From Pelotomaculum thermopropionicum SI (lineage in GTDB: Bacteria; Bacillota; Desulfotomaculia; Desulfotomaculales; Pelotomaculaceae), in assembly GCA_000010565.1 (NCBI GenBank), contig AP009389.1, positions 2,418,001 to 2,482,000 of the forward strand: a stretch of 64,000 nt of DNA, read 5' to 3'. Below, in pieces: positions 8,430 to 18,089 of the stretch. The position numbers were made by a program, and so were the translations under genes. Under the pieces are notes generated by a model. The model was not told the origin of the DNA. It ran no database searches and was given only the letters and a program-made list of their open reading frames with translations. How positions within the stretch are numbered: position 1 is the stretch's first letter; each line of letters opens with the position of its first letter.

Positions 8430-9167
8430 ATGTATGCCAGAACAAAGACTTTTACCAATAAGGATGGTTCTAAAAGAACCTGCTTGCAAATCGTTGAGGC
8501 CGTCCGGGAAAATGGCAAAGTGCGCCAAAAGGTCCTCTTGAATATGGGTCGCATCGAAGACAGGCAGGACGGTGATCTTGACCGGCTGATTACCAGTCTG
8601 GCCAAGTTCTCCAAGAAAAAATGGGTTCAGGCTGAAGCCGGGAAATTTCTGGTCCATAATGCCAAGGAATGGGGTCTAGAACTCATTTTCTGGCACCTCT
8701 GGGACCATCTTCACCTGGACGGCATTCTGAAAGATTCCTTTTCCCGGGCCTACACTTGCAAACAACTGTCTGAGGCTGTCTACGCCATGGTGCTGAACCG
8801 GATCAGTGACCCGCTTTCCAAGCGGGGTGTAAACCGGTGGATTGAAGAAGTATACCGGCCAGCTTTTTCGGAACTGGAACTGCACCACTTTTACAGAGCG
8901 CTGGATTTACTCGCTGAGCACAAGGAACGGATCGAGAAAGAGCTTTTCAAGCGCACTCAAAGCTTATTTAATATGCAGGTGGACATGGTCTTCTGGGATA
9001 CCACCTCTACCTATTTCGAAGGCAAAGGACCTGATGAACTGGGATGTTACGGCTATTCGAAAGACCATCGCTCTGACAGGATACAGGTGTTGATCGGTGT
9101 GGTGATGACTGGTTCGTGCGCAGCAAAGCATAAACCAGCCGGACCAGTTTTCTGGCGGTTAAGGTGA
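8430..9167 (+). pseudogene. IS1634-family transposase, 3'-truncated
   Basis: Starts at ATG 8430 (MYARTKTFTNKDGSKRTCLQ). Residues follow the IS1634 pattern: NGKVRQKVLLNMGRIEDRQD, LAKFSKKK, WDTTSTYFEG (first catalytic Asp) and GYSKDHRSDRIQV. Homology ends at about 9107; the last 20 residues are foreign. The second catalytic Asp region and Glu are missing, so it is inactive. Confidence 0.85.
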
Positions 9168-9174
9168 GGCTGTT

Positions 9175-9290
9175 AGGACCATTACCTTCGCCGGGTCTTC
9201 CGCGGGCCAGATAAAGCTATACATGGACGGTTTCACTTGTTTCGCCCCTTCTTACTTTACATAAACAAAACCGAATAGTCTTTCCCCGCC
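9175..9290 (-). pseudogene. Radical SAM N-terminal remnant
   Basis: The minus strand carries the segment around YNFIWPADDPAKV of the radical SAM protein at 46590-47996 together with its upstream flank (compare 47925-48025). It joins the truncated transposase on one side and the 3' flank of a precursor on the other. Confidence 0.7.
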
Positions 9291-9292
9291 GG

Positions 9293-9622
9293 TTAGTAAC
9301 ATGCGCAGGCAACAATTGGACAACCCCAGGGCCCGTAGCCTTCACAGCTGCGGAAGTACCCCCTGCCGCCGCCGGCAACCCTGTCCATCTGTTCACCGGT
9401 CAACTCGCCGGGATCGGCCGGCAGCACCAGGTACAATACTTCCGGCGATTCCTCGACGACTTTGACCTCGATTTCCGCGGGAACTTGAACACCCATTCGC
9501 CCGAGGGCTTCTCTGGGATTAGCCGTCAATGCCTTTTTAAATTCACCGTCCGTTTGAACCTTCTTCATAATCCGGCCCTCGAACTCTTTGCGGGTCATGG
9601 ATGTCTTTTTGTTTTCACTCAC
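9293..9622 (-). CDS. NHLP-family precursor, probable TOMM substrate
   Basis: A 109-residue precursor. The leader (1-85) has MTRKEFEGRIMKKVQ, GEFKKAL, NPREALGRMGVQVP and LYLVLPADPGELTGEQMDRV and ends in AGG at 83-85. The 24-residue core has cysteines at 93, 101, 106 and 108 and is rich in Gly and aromatic residues. The YcaO gene lies immediately upstream in transcription order (9758-11518), so azoline formation on Cys or Ser is the likely modification, though this is inference from context. The recurrent motif lies about 45 bases upstream of the start. Confidence 0.88.
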   Translation of the reverse strand: MSENKKTSMTRKEFEGRIMKKVQTDGEFKKALTANPREALGRMGVQVPAEIEVKVVEESPEVLYLVLPADPGELTGEQMDRVAGGGRGYFRSCEGYGPWGCPIVACACY

Positions 9623-9666
9623 ACCTGTTTATTCTCCTTTCCTAAAATTAAGTTTGGATCTGCCAC

Positions 9667-9701
9667 TTGTTAATGCGCTGCGCTGGTTTTTTTATACATC
9701 A
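9667..9701 (+). repeat. ~35-bp intergenic motif copy
   Basis: TTGTTAATGCG ... TTTTTATACATCA, a divergent copy between the YcaO gene and the precursor, about 45 bases upstream of the precursor start. Confidence 0.4.
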
Positions 9702-9757
9702 CCTTGCCTTTAAATTTTTCCGCCGGTTGTCCCGGGCGGGAATGAATGGTTACCGCC

Positions 9758-11518
9758 TTAAAAGAAGATGGGGACGGGGTTTAAATCTTCTTCCCGCAGC
9801 GGCTCTTTCAGCCAGCCCATCCCGACCGGCACTTCGTAGAGCCGCCCCGGGGCGAAACGCGCCCAGAAGTGGCGCAGGCCCGGCACCACCACCTTGACCA
9901 CCGGCATCCCCACCTCGGCCCGGGTCTGGTCCAGCACCAGCATCTCCATGCCCCGCGCCTCGATGATTTGCCGGCAATAAGCGATATCCTGCAGGAAATC
10001 GCCGCTGTGCTGTTTTGGATAATCGCCCAAGCGCCGCGGCGGCTGTGCCGGGTCGGGCGCCAGGTAAGGCTGCTTAGTTAGCGTCGCCTCCCGTAGCCAG
10101 GTCAGGGTCTCACGATCTTCCAGCGGCTGTCTATCGCCTTTGCCGGCGGAAGATGCGACACCAAGCATCTGGTTCATCTCCGCAAAGGCCCGCTGCAGGG
10201 CGATCCGGGCGTCAAGATGGCAGCCCAGGCCGAGGAGGATCTGTTCCTCCGGTCCCTCCAGGCGGCGCGACAAGGCCGCAAAGGCCGGAATCCCCAGGTC
10301 GCTCGTAATATCCAGGGCCCAGGTTTCGCGCCGGTAACGAGTACGATAGTGTTCCGCCAACTCCAGAAGATAAGGTTCGTCGAAGGTGACAAGATCCACC
10401 CCGGGCCGGGGCAGGCGGTTGTACCACCAGATGGCCGCCGCGTCGCGCTCCACCAGTTCAAAAAAACCCTGCAGCACCGCCTCCGCCAGGGTATTGCCCG
10501 AAGCGCAGCCGTTGGAGCAGCCAAAAGCGTAAAAAGTATCGTCGCCTGCCCGGGCCGGGGCGCCGTAATAGACCAGTTGGGTGGGCACGTACTTGTGGCG
10601 CTCTTCCGTCAGGGACCAGAGCGGGGTCCAGTCCACCACCGGGTCCGGGGTGAAGGGCTCGGGCACACGGTTGAAGCGCGAACCCCGCTTGTTCCAGGCT
10701 TCCCGCCGGGCATACTGCCCGGCGCTGTAGAGCATAATGTCATTGGGGTGATAGGCTTCGCCCGGCGGCCAGTCTTTAAGGGCGCAGGTCACCCGCACCT
10801 CGCCGCCGGACAATTCCCCGCTATAGCGTTCAATAGCTTCGCAGAGGGCGCTGGCCCGGGCCTGGATCTCGGAGACGCCCTTGCCGGCGCTGGAGCTGCG
10901 CAGGCTCCGCTTGAGCCGCGAGGACAGGCACTGCCAGCAGCCCGTTTCGCCGGGGATGAAGAGCGGCCCGAGCCACAGCTGGGGGCCGCCTGCCCTTACC
11001 AGCAGCCAGGGGCGCGCCCCTTGCAGCGCCGCCTGGTTGACGGCGGCCAGCTCTTCCCGCTGGTAATCGTCGGTCAGGACCAGCCACAAGCGGGCCGATT
11101 CCCGCAGCCCCGTCCGCAACCCGGCCGCTTCCAGGGCGGAATGCATTCCGGCCGGGTCGAGCCCGCCCGCGGCGAGGACGGCCACCGTCCGGTCCCGCAG
11201 CACCGCCAGCGCCGTCCGGGGTTCAATGTCCATGCCGTGCCAGAAGGCGGCCACGGCGGCGGGAATCTCAGGGGCGGCTTCGGTCAGGTACCCTTTGGAC
11301 TCCAGGAGGGCGAGGACGTAATAGACGGTGGCCGCATCCAGCTGCCCGGCCAGGGCGTCGACGATTTCACCGGCGCTGCGCCGGCCGTCAACCAGGGGGG
11401 CCACCAGCTCGTAGGCCCGGCCGTACAGCGCCCCGGCTCCGGCTTCGGAGAGCAGCAGCACTCCTTCGCCGGGGAATACCTCCACCTGAAAATGGGACTT
11501 GAAAGCGGGTATGTTCAT
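9758..11518 (-). CDS. Fused TOMM cyclodehydratase (E1-like + YcaO), internally shortened
   Basis: 586 residues; ATG 11518 follows GGAG. Residues 1-85 look like the leader-recognition winged helix, and about 85-200 the E1-like C-protein part ending in CWQC (194-197). The YcaO domain starts at SSSAGKG (208-214) and shows SALCEAIERYSG, ELVERDA and QRAFAEMNQM, the ATP/Mg-binding Ser-Glu-Glu-Arg pattern, and ends NPVPIFF, similar to the family's Pro-rich C-terminus. YcaO proteins use ATP to activate backbone amides and form azolines on Cys, Ser or Thr. In typical fused enzymes well over 100 residues, with a second CxxC, separate CWxC from the SSxGKG motif; here only ten do. The frame stays open, so an in-frame deletion is likely. 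Confidence 0.85.
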   Translation of the reverse strand: MNIPAFKSHFQVEVFPGEGVLLLSEAGAGALYGRAYELVAPLVDGRRSAGEIVDALAGQLDAATVYYVLALLESKGYLTEAAPEIPAAVAAFWHGMDIEPRTALAVLRDRTVAVLAAGGLDPAGMHSALEAAGLRTGLRESARLWLVLTDDYQREELAAVNQAALQGARPWLLVRAGGPQLWLGPLFIPGETGCWQCLSSRLKRSLRSSSAGKGVSEIQARASALCEAIERYSGELSGGEVRVTCALKDWPPGEAYHPNDIMLYSAGQYARREAWNKRGSRFNRVPEPFTPDPVVDWTPLWSLTEERHKYVPTQLVYYGAPARAGDDTFYAFGCSNGCASGNTLAEAVLQGFFELVERDAAAIWWYNRLPRPGVDLVTFDEPYLLELAEHYRTRYRRETWALDITSDLGIPAFAALSRRLEGPEEQILLGLGCHLDARIALQRAFAEMNQMLGVASSAGKGDRQPLEDRETLTWLREATLTKQPYLAPDPAQPPRRLGDYPKQHSGDFLQDIAYCRQIIEARGMEMLVLDQTRAEVGMPVVKVVVPGLRHFWARFAPGRLYEVPVGMGWLKEPLREEDLNPVPIFF

Positions 11519-11615
11519 CTTTATCTCCTTAATTACTTTAAATTACACCAGCCTCGACCCACCATTTCTTGCTCTTTATCCCGGCTTCAGTAACATATCC
11601 CCCTTTTCGCCGCCT
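11519..11615. other. Spacer between ABC/HATPase gene and YcaO gene
   Basis: This 97-base stretch is repeated almost exactly at 6723-6806. No gene. Confidence 0.5.
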
Positions 11616-12710
11616 TTATTTTTTGACCGTCAAGCCCACTCTGTTCCGGTTGTTTACCCTCCGGTACTCCATGTTTTCACTTAAGTTTTTGACAATTGTA
11701 ATCCCCAGTTGATCGGAAAGGGTGTTTTCTTCAAACGGGTTTAAGTAGTCGCCCGCGCTTTCCACCACAAGTTCCAGGCTGTCCTGCTTTTCGGAATAAG
11801 ACAGGGTTAAATCAATATCAACAGCTTGGGCGCCGCGCCAGGCGCCGAAAACAACCAAAAGCTCCTCCACCAGCAGCAGCGCTCTATTCCTCGTCTGCTT
11901 GGGCAGCGCATGTTTTTCGCAAAAGGTTTCAATTTCGCCATTCATGGCATACAAATCATAATCCGGGTTGTCGATATGACAGGAATAGCTGCGCACACGG
12001 TTGATAAACACCCTGGTTTTTTCTTTTTGCGGGCTCTCAAAAATCTGCTGCGGCGGGCCCTCCTCGTAGATAATCCCCTCGTCCATATAAAACACCCGGT
12101 TTGATACGTCACGGGCAAAGTCCATTTCGTGGGTGACAATGGCCATGGTCATTCCCTTCTTGGCCAGGCGGCGGATCACAGCCAGCACTTCACTGACCAT
12201 CGTGGGGTCCAGGGCCGAGGTGGGTTCGTCAAAAAGGATAATCTCCGGCTCCATGGCCAGGCAGCGGGCGATGGCCACCCTCTGCTTTTGCCCGCCGGAA
12301 AGTTCATCGGGAAAGCTCCCGGCCTTCTCGGCCACACCAACCATTTTCAGCAGCTCCATCGCCTTTTTCTCCGCCTGTTCTTTGCTCCTGCCAAGCAGCT
12401 TTACCGGCCCGATGGTCAGGTTTTCCAGCGCTGTAAGATGGGCGAAGAGATTAAAGGACTGAAACACCATCCCCATTTTCTGACGCAATTTCGGCACGTC
12501 GGCGCTTTTGTCCAGGATATCGGCGCCGTCGATAAAAATTCTGCCTCCGCTCGGCATTTCCAAAAGATTGAGACAGCGCAGGAATGTGCTTTTGCCCGTG
12601 CCCGAGGGGCCAATGATCGATATGACCTCGCCTTTTTTAATTTCCGCATTAACATCTCTCAGCACCGTAAGTTCACCAAATTGTTTGGAAAGGTGCTCTA
12701 CTCTGATCAT
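11616..12710 (-). CDS. Amino-acid ABC ATPase fused to an HATPase-like domain
   Basis: 364 residues from ATG 12708-12710 ([20 protein letters not shown]). Residues 1-245 are a polar amino-acid ABC ATPase (GlnQ/ArtP type): Walker [11 protein letters not shown]-loop [16 protein letters not shown], signature [19 protein letters not shown], Walker [14 protein letters not shown] and switch His in VTHEMDFA. A linker is followed by about 100 residues with [10 protein letters not shown], an acidic stretch and [13 protein letters not shown], which resembles the N-box and G-box region of anti-sigma/histidine-kinase ATPases (HATPase_c). The start overlaps the stop of the permease gene by ATGA, so they form one operon. 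The role of the tail is unknown; it may couple transport to signalling. Confidence 0.85.
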   Translation of the reverse strand: MIRVEHLSKQFGELTVLRDVNAEIKKGEVISIIGPSGTGKSTFLRCLNLLEMPSGGRIFIDGADILDKSADVPKLRQKMGMVFQSFNLFAHLTALENLTIGPVKLLGRSKEQAEKKAMELLKMVGVAEKAGSFPDELSGGQKQRVAIARCLAMEPEIILFDEPTSALDPTMVSEVLAVIRRLAKKGMTMAIVTHEMDFARDVSNRVFYMDEGIIYEEGPPQQIFESPQKEKTRVFINRVRSYSCHIDNPDYDLYAMNGEIETFCEKHALPKQTRNRALLLVEELLVVFGAWRGAQAVDIDLTLSYSEKQDSLELVVESAGDYLNPFEENTLSDQLGITIVKNLSENMEYRRVNNRNRVGLTVKK

Positions 12711-14995
12711 CCTCTCTTCACCCGCCTTCTTCTTGCTTTCGGGTCGGTGACCATTTCCACATACCCCAGGGATAGGGAAAGCAGCCAAGAGATGAAAAAG
12801 TACAGCACCGCCACCATGACCAGGGGGAAGAAGGCGTCGAAGGTGCGGCTGCGGATAATATCGCCGGCTTTGGTCAGATCCTGCACCGCGATGTACCCCA
12901 CCACGGAAGTCATCTTCACCAGGGAGATGAACTCCCCTTTGTAGACGGGCAAGATATTTCTTGCCGCCTGCGGCAAAACGATGTAGAGAAAGGTTTTCAC
13001 CCTGGTAAATCCCATGGCGATGCCGGCTTCGGTTTGCCCCCTGTCCACGCTCTCGATCCCTGTCCGGAACATCTCGGAGACATAAGCCCCAAAATTCATG
13101 CCGAAGGCAATCACCGCCACCAGGACGGGATCTATATTCACGGAAGCAAACACGACATAAAAAATGATCATCAAGAGGACCAGCACGGGTGTCCCGCGCA
13201 GAATGGAGATATAGACCTTGGCGGGTTGCCGGAGCGCCTTGTTTGGCGACATGCGCATAAAGCAAATCAGGGCGCCGAGCAGGGTGCCGAAGACGGTTGA
13301 CAGGATCGAGATGAGCACCGTTACTTTCAGTCCGTCCAGGATCAGCAAGTAGCGGTTTTCCAGGATAATGTTGTTATAAAAGCTGTCGCCGGCTTTTTGC
13401 AGAAAGGAAATGTCCCCTCCGGCGGCGCCCCCGCCGTCATAGGCGGCAAGATTCGCCTTTAAGGCGACGACGACTGTTTTGAAATACATGTACGGGTCGG
13501 AAAAGTCAATCTGCTTTTGTCTCTCTTCGGTAATGGCGATGCCGTCGGTAATCATGTCAATTTTCCCGGAAGCAAGGGCTGTCACCAGGGCAGAAAACTC
13601 CATGGTCATGATTTTCAACCTGAATCCCTCGTGGCGGGCAAACCTTTGCAGCATTTCAATATCAAAACCAACGTATTTACCGTTCATATAGGCCACATAA
13701 GGCAAATCCGCCACCGCAACCCCCAAAACGATCTCTTCCCCGGTCTTAAGATTTTCGAATTCAGGCATTTGCACTTGTTCGGGATCATTTTCAAACCAGC
13801 GCCGGTACATCTCGTCGTAAGTGCCGTCCGCCCGGGCTGTTTTTAAATAATTGTTGAACCTCTCCCGCAGCGCCGGATTGTTTTTGTTAAATCCCACGCC
13901 CAGGGGTCTTGTTAAGGCGTCATCCGTAAGGATGCCCAGTTCCGGATTGCTCTTGAGCAAGACCTTCGCTGATGTTAAATCAAGAAAAGCCACGTCGACT
14001 TTTTTGTTTTTCAGGGCTAAAATCATGTCGGCCGTGCTGTCAAAGCGCTTAATCTCTGCCCCGGGGTAGCGTCCGGCCACAAAAGCATCAAAAATGGTCC
14101 CTGTATATACCGCCACCCGCTTACCGTCTATGTCGTCCAAGGAAGCCATTTTGCCGCCGCTTGTCCTGGCGTCCGGCGCCTTTTTGACCAGCATCACCTG
14201 GGCGCTGGCAAAAACAGGCTGGCTGAAATTGATTGATTTTTTGCGTTCCCCGGTGGGAGTCATGCTGATTGCCAGATCTATTTTGCCTGCCTGCAGCGCG
14301 GGGATCAAGGCGGCAAACTTCATGTCCGAGAACTCAACCGGCCTGCCCAGCTTGATCCCGATGCGGCGGGCCAGTTCGCCGTCATAGCCGATAACGTTTC
14401 TATTTTCATCAGTAAAGCAAAAGGGCTCCCGGGTAGCGCTCACGCCGATTTTCAGAACATCCCCTTGCGTGGGCACAGCAAGCTCGACCTGTTCATAAGG
14501 GGACAGGTCCTGCTTGAACCAGCGCCTTTTCATGTCTTCCAATGTGCCGTCGTCTTGCAGATCTGCAATAATCCTGTCTACCGCTGCAAGCAGTTCGTCA
14601 TTGCCTTTTCTCACCCCGACGGCCATGTCCTCTTTTTCCACCGGTTCAGGCAGGTACCACAACTCCGGATTGTGTTTCGACACATACACGGCGTTGGAAT
14701 AGGCCATGATCACGGCTTCAATCTGCCCCGCTTTCAGTGCGGCTACGGCTTCCATGACATCATCAAAGCTTTTGATGTCCGCATTTGGAAACCTGGCCCT
14801 GGCCAGCTGTTCCCCGGTAGTGCCGACCATCACACCAATTTTTGCCTCACCGGCGTCGGAAAGTTTTGTAATTACTTTTTCAGACTTTCCGCACCCTACC
14901 AAAACGATAACGGTCAATAAGCAGACCAGTGCAAAAGCGGCGGCCTTTTTCCTCTTTTTTTCGTTTAAAAACCGGGACCCCAACGGGCAACTCAT
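12707..14995 (-). CDS. Fused amino-acid-binding protein (three partial/complete domains) and ABC permease
   Basis: 762 residues. The start at 14995 (MSCPLGSRF) is chosen because AGGGAG lies about nine bases upstream. A signal segment ends in LVGC (Cys35), suggesting lipid anchoring. Three family-3 solute-binding stretches follow: a partial one (about 45-170), a complete one (about 180-405, with [11 protein letters not shown] and [20 protein letters not shown]) and an N-lobe only (about 425-520, [20 protein letters not shown]). The C-terminal 210 residues are a HisM/GlnP-type permease ([14 protein letters not shown] and the EAA-like loop [20 protein letters not shown]). Transport of a polar amino acid is likely. 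It is coupled to the ATPase gene downstream. Confidence 0.88.
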   Translation of the reverse strand: MSCPLGSRFLNEKKRKKAAAFALVCLLTVIVLVGCGKSEKVITKLSDAGEAKIGVMVGTTGEQLARARFPNADIKSFDDVMEAVAALKAGQIEAVIMAYSNAVYVSKHNPELWYLPEPVEKEDMAVGVRKGNDELLAAVDRIIADLQDDGTLEDMKRRWFKQDLSPYEQVELAVPTQGDVLKIGVSATREPFCFTDENRNVIGYDGELARRIGIKLGRPVEFSDMKFAALIPALQAGKIDLAISMTPTGERKKSINFSQPVFASAQVMLVKKAPDARTSGGKMASLDDIDGKRVAVYTGTIFDAFVAGRYPGAEIKRFDSTADMILALKNKKVDVAFLDLTSAKVLLKSNPELGILTDDALTRPLGVGFNKNNPALRERFNNYLKTARADGTYDEMYRRWFENDPEQVQMPEFENLKTGEEIVLGVAVADLPYVAYMNGKYVGFDIEMLQRFARHEGFRLKIMTMEFSALVTALASGKIDMITDGIAITEERQKQIDFSDPYMYFKTVVVALKANLAAYDGGGAAGGDISFLQKAGDSFYNNIILENRYLLILDGLKVTVLISILSTVFGTLLGALICFMRMSPNKALRQPAKVYISILRGTPVLVLLMIIFYVVFASVNIDPVLVAVIAFGMNFGAYVSEMFRTGIESVDRGQTEAGIAMGFTRVKTFLYIVLPQAARNILPVYKGEFISLVKMTSVVGYIAVQDLTKAGDIIRSRTFDAFFPLVMVAVLYFFISWLLSLSLGYVEMVTDPKARRRRVKRG

Positions 14996-15020
14996 TAAAT
15001 CAACTCCCTGCCGCTGAAGA

Positions 15021-15034
15021 CACTCAATTGAGTG
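15021..15034. promoter_or_regulatory. 14-bp perfect palindrome, possible operator
   Basis: CACTCAATTGAGTG is a perfect palindrome 26-39 bases upstream of the start at 14995. Its position suits a repressor site, but no regulator gene is adjacent. Confidence 0.35.
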
Positions 15035-15225
15035 CGGACGCATTGCTGGTCAAGAGTTTTATGTTGAATTCCAAAGCGATCGCCGTGCTCTATTTAACAT
15101 GGTAGGGAGCGGGCGCTCCGACATCAGGTCAAGTGGCCGCAGTCACGTTATCCAGTTCAGACAACCAATAAAGCTATCCACACGTCTCGCCGGTATCGAA
15201 AATATTGCCGGATTTAAATTTGCCT
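15035..15225. other. Upstream flank and repeat piece
   Basis: Contains the segment GGGAGCGGGCGCTCCGACAT, itself an imperfect hairpin, which recurs near 7275, and from about 15157 an 70-bp repeat (CAGACAACCAATAAAGCTAT ... GGATTTAAATTTGCCTTTTT) also found at 17492 and 52093. Confidence 0.5.
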
Positions 15226-16196
15226 TTTTACAAACGGAAAACCCGTCACCGCCCGCTGCCACATGGTCGTTGACGGCAACCCTGTACGTCCTGGCCGTGT
15301 CTGCCATGTCCACGGGAGTGCCGTCGGATTTGCTGATACTCTCGATCCTGCTGCCGCCGGGCGCGCCGGGGTTATAGGCAAAGGTCAGGCCGGCCGTCTG
15401 GATGCCTTTGCCGCCGTCGCCCACGGCTTGTTCCAGCAGCGCCTTGATCTGGGCGCCGGTCAGATCGGCGGTCATAATGAAATCGCCAAAGGGTAGAAAG
15501 GTATAGAGTTCACCCATGGTTACATCGCCCCGGGGAATGTTAACCCGGATAGCGCCGCTGTTGATAAAGGCAAAATCGGCGTTGACTTTCGCTTTCATCA
15601 CATCGCAAAGCCAGTTGCCGGCCGTCGACTCGCCCCAGGGATATTCCGCCTGGGCGATGGTCAGGGCGGTGCCGGCCGTGCCCAGCACCTGTCCGGCGAG
15701 TGGAATCGCCCTGGTTTTGGCGGCGTCAACGATGGCGGACACGGCCTGATCGACGACCGGAGCCGCGGCCTTGTAACCATACGGGGGAATTGTGCTGGAT
15801 GTGTCGCAATCAATATAGGAAGTATTGAAGGTAAGCCTGCCGTCCTCCTGCATGACAATTTTCAAGTCGATAAAGCCCTTGCCGTAACAGCCGGCAATGG
15901 CCACCGGCGTGCCGTTGGCGGCGGTTGCCGCAACCACGTTATGAGTGTGCCCGCCCAGAACGGCGTCAACAACGCCTCCGGCGCCTCCCAGCCGGCCGGC
16001 CACCTCAAAGACCGGTCCAGTCCTGGAATCATAATTATCGCCGGCATGAATCAGGGCAATTACAATTTGGGCCCCTTCCGCCCTGGCTTCTTGAGCCGCC
16101 CGCCTGACATTGTCCACTATGCTGCCGGCCTCATAATCTTTGAACTGCTCCGGCTTTACAAGGTCCGGCAAATCCTCGGTGACGGCGCCGACAATG
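15226..16196 (-). pseudogene. Internal fragment of the 5'-nucleotidase gene (971-bp duplicate)
   Basis: Matches 44395-45365 at constant offset 29169, with only about two base differences noted (near 15265 and 16050). It covers the part of the secreted nucleotidase from IVGAVTEDLPDL to DGFSVCK. The N-terminal metallophosphoesterase motifs and the SLH repeats are missing. At the right end it is joined to a guanine deaminase fragment, so the frame 15143-16234 is a chimera starting MGEGAFPVPSHQ. Confidence 0.93.
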
Positions 16197-16199
16197 AGT

Positions 16200-16923
16200 T
16201 GGTGGGATGGGACGGGAAAAGCTCCCTCACCCATTACACTTCCCTGCGGTTTTCTGCAAGGTGTGACTGGACCGGCAAGTTGTACTTCTCCGCCAGTTCT
16301 CCTATCGCGGCCAGCAGCTTCCCGGAGCAGGAGGGGGCAAAACGGGGGGTAAGAATGGGTTTTACGAGAGGGTGCCCGCCGTACTGGATTATCAATTCCT
16401 CTGTTTCCCGAATGGAGGCTTCCGTTTCTTCTTTCAGGAAACCGGGACAGTTCCGGTCCATGTTCACTTTTCCCACAAAGGCGCCTATTCCTTTTTCCCG
16501 CAGGATTTCAAATAGAAGTCCGGTGCTCTCTTTGTGGATTGTGGCGAATATACACGCCCTGACAGTTCCCTGGCGGATCATTTCAGTTGCGAAAAGGGTA
16601 TATGCTTCCCGGGCATACGCCGGGTCGGAAAAACGGCTTTCCGCAGGAAAAGTGCAGTCACTCAGCCAATCCAGCAGCTCTCTGTCCAGTCCCAACCCGC
16701 ACTGAAAAAACTGGGGAGCGTGCACGTGCAGGTCCACAAAACCAGGAAGAATCAGCCGTTCGCCGTAATCTTTTACCGGCTCTTGACCGTATTCCTCCGG
16801 TAATCTTTCATAAATCCCCTCCACCGTTCCGTCTTTTACAATGATATGGCTTTTTGCACATATTTTGAGCTCTCCGGGCGCCGTCGCAAATATAATGTTC
16901 CCCTTGAAAATTAGTTGCCCCAT
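16200..16923 (-). pseudogene. Third guanine deaminase copy, N-terminal half only
   Basis: Starts MGQLIFKGNIIFATAPGELK and follows GuaD to HLAENRREV, where a Glu codon has become TAA (16234-16236). It continues a few codons and then joins the nucleotidase fragment. By eye it is roughly 90% identical to the other two copies, so this duplication is older. Catalytic residues beyond the first HxH are missing. Confidence 0.85.
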
Positions 16924-16947
16924 TACTTCACCTCGTTGCCTATCATT

Positions 16948-17075
16948 TCCAGCAGTTCTTCCCGCACGTTCTCCGGCATCAAGTCGTTTCGTCCGTCCCG
17001 CCGGTCCCCGTTTTCCCCCAGCCCTTTCTTAATTTCAACCGTCAAATTTCTACGCGTAAACCTGCCCTGTCATTT
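16948..17075 (-). pseudogene. Two joined ends of a radical SAM maturase
   Basis: 16948-17014 matches 23152-23219 (segment around REELL ... NGDRRDG) and 17015-17075 matches 23555-23615 (the start of the gene and its upstream region). About 340 bases between them are deleted, the join lying in a C-run. Confidence 0.75.
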
Positions 17076-17384
17076 TCATTCACGGAAGGCAGGCGTGCAT
17101 CCGGTCAGATGATTGCAATTATTGCTCTCCCCGCCCGCAACATCATCCAACTGTTCATCAGTCAACTCGTCAAGATTGACCGGCAGCACCAGGTAAACCA
17201 CCCCGGCCGAATCCTCGACGACTTTGACCTCGACATCCTCAGGAAATTGGACTCCTAGTTGTCCAATGGCTCTTTTGGGATTCCTGACCAATGCTTTCCT
17301 GAATTCCCGGTCTGCTTGCGCTTTCTTGATGATTTGTTCCTTGAACTCTTTGCGGGTCATGGGTTTCTTTTCGTTTTCACTCAT
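17076..17384 (-). CDS. NHLP leader-family RiPP precursor
   Basis: 102 residues with a standard NHLP leader (MTRKEFKEQIIKKA, DREFRKALVRNP, VQFPEDVEVKVVE, YLVLPVNLDELTDEQLDDVA) ending AGG at 83-85. The 17-residue core has two cysteines (90 and 96) in CNHLTGC and ends PAFRE. A very similar core end (LTGCTPACRE) survives as a scrap at 23616-23651 upstream of the broken radical SAM gene. The adjacent radical SAM is itself collapsed (16948-17075), so this precursor has lost its neighbour. Confidence 0.85.
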   Translation of the reverse strand: MSENEKKPMTRKEFKEQIIKKAQADREFRKALVRNPKRAIGQLGVQFPEDVEVKVVEDSAGVVYLVLPVNLDELTDEQLDDVAGGESNNCNHLTGCTPAFRE

Positions 17385-17394
17385 TTTGTTTTGC

Positions 17395-17608
17395 CTCCCT
17401 GTTCTTTAAATTCGGCCCGGTTCGACCATCCCGGCTCGCTTCGGCTTAGCGTATGTTAATACGTTGCGGTTGGGTCTGTATTTATTAAGCCTCGTTCAGA
17501 CAACCTATAAAGCTACCCGCACGTCTTGGCGGTATCGAAAATATTGCAGGATTTAAATTTGCCTTTTTGTGTTTGTTAATACGTCACGGCTTCTTTTTCA
17601 TTACACAC
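17395..17608. repeat. ~210-bp intergenic repeat (copy 1), two motif copies
   Basis: Resembles 52000-52210 throughout: precursor upstream region, motif at 17454-17486, the CAGACAACC...TATAAAGCTA block, and motif at 17573-17608. The two repeats flank similar hairpin-bearing sequence on the right (17640 and 52240). Confidence 0.75.
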
Positions 17609-17663
17609 TTTCGCCATAATTTTTTGGGATTTGACGGCGATGGTTTCAACCGGAGCAAAAGGA

Positions 17664-17694
17664 AAGCCTCCGCCGGTAAAGCCGGTGGAGGCCG
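17664..17694. repeat. GC-rich hairpin of a four-member family
   Basis: CCTCCGCCGG-TAAAG-CCGGTGGAGG. Similar hairpins occur at 30121 and 52268, with a half copy at 57271. It looks terminator-like but lacks a T-run; it lies downstream of the Rpn-like fragment. Confidence 0.45.
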
Positions 17695-17749
17695 GTTTAA
17701 TCAAGATGGATTGGTTGTGATACAAATACTTTTTAAAACCTGCCTATTG

Positions 17750-17956
17750 CTAATTCAGTCCGCCTTTCAGCCGCCGGACGGTTTCCAGGTCCAGACCGGT
17801 TATCTCCGCAACGACGTCTTCCGGCAAACCCTTTCTCAGGGCCGCCCGGGCAGTTTCCAGTTTGCCCTCTTTTATGCCTTGCTTTATGCCTTGCTTTAGG
17901 CCTTCCTTTATGCCCTCCGCACGGCCCTTTTCATGCCAGCCGGTGGTAATCTGCAT
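17750..17956 (-). pseudogene. Rpn/PD-(D/E)XK nuclease C-terminal fragment
   Basis: 68 residues ending in KGLPEDVVAEITGLDLETVR, preceded by tandem GIKEG/GLKQG repeats. This is the tail typical of recombination-promoting nuclease/putative transposase (Rpn) proteins. A longer remnant of a close relative is at 57345-57821. The catalytic domain is missing. Confidence 0.75.
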
Positions 17957-18089
17957 GATCGCCTCGATTTAGAGGGAACCTGATAAAAATATTGTTATAT
18001 AATGGCAAATTTGTTTTTGGCTTGAGTAGTAATAAAAAACTATAGATGTTTATCGACGGGCTCAATATTGCAGGTATTCCAAAGTTACT

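Noticed and set aside
10217..11593. Long plus-strand frame (458 codons) opposite the YcaO gene
   Set aside because: Antisense shadow of a GC-rich gene: no ribosome-binding site, no recognisable domain, and the minus-strand frame has clear YcaO motifs.
12711..13265. N-terminal extension of the ABC ATPase frame
   Set aside because: The extra 185 codons are a different-frame reading of the permease gene; [13 protein letters not shown] at 12710 is the normal start of the ATPase.
15143..16234. 363-codon frame as a functional nucleotidase
   Set aside because: It is a chimera: the start comes from out-of-frame guanine deaminase sequence, and the metal-binding N-terminal half is missing.
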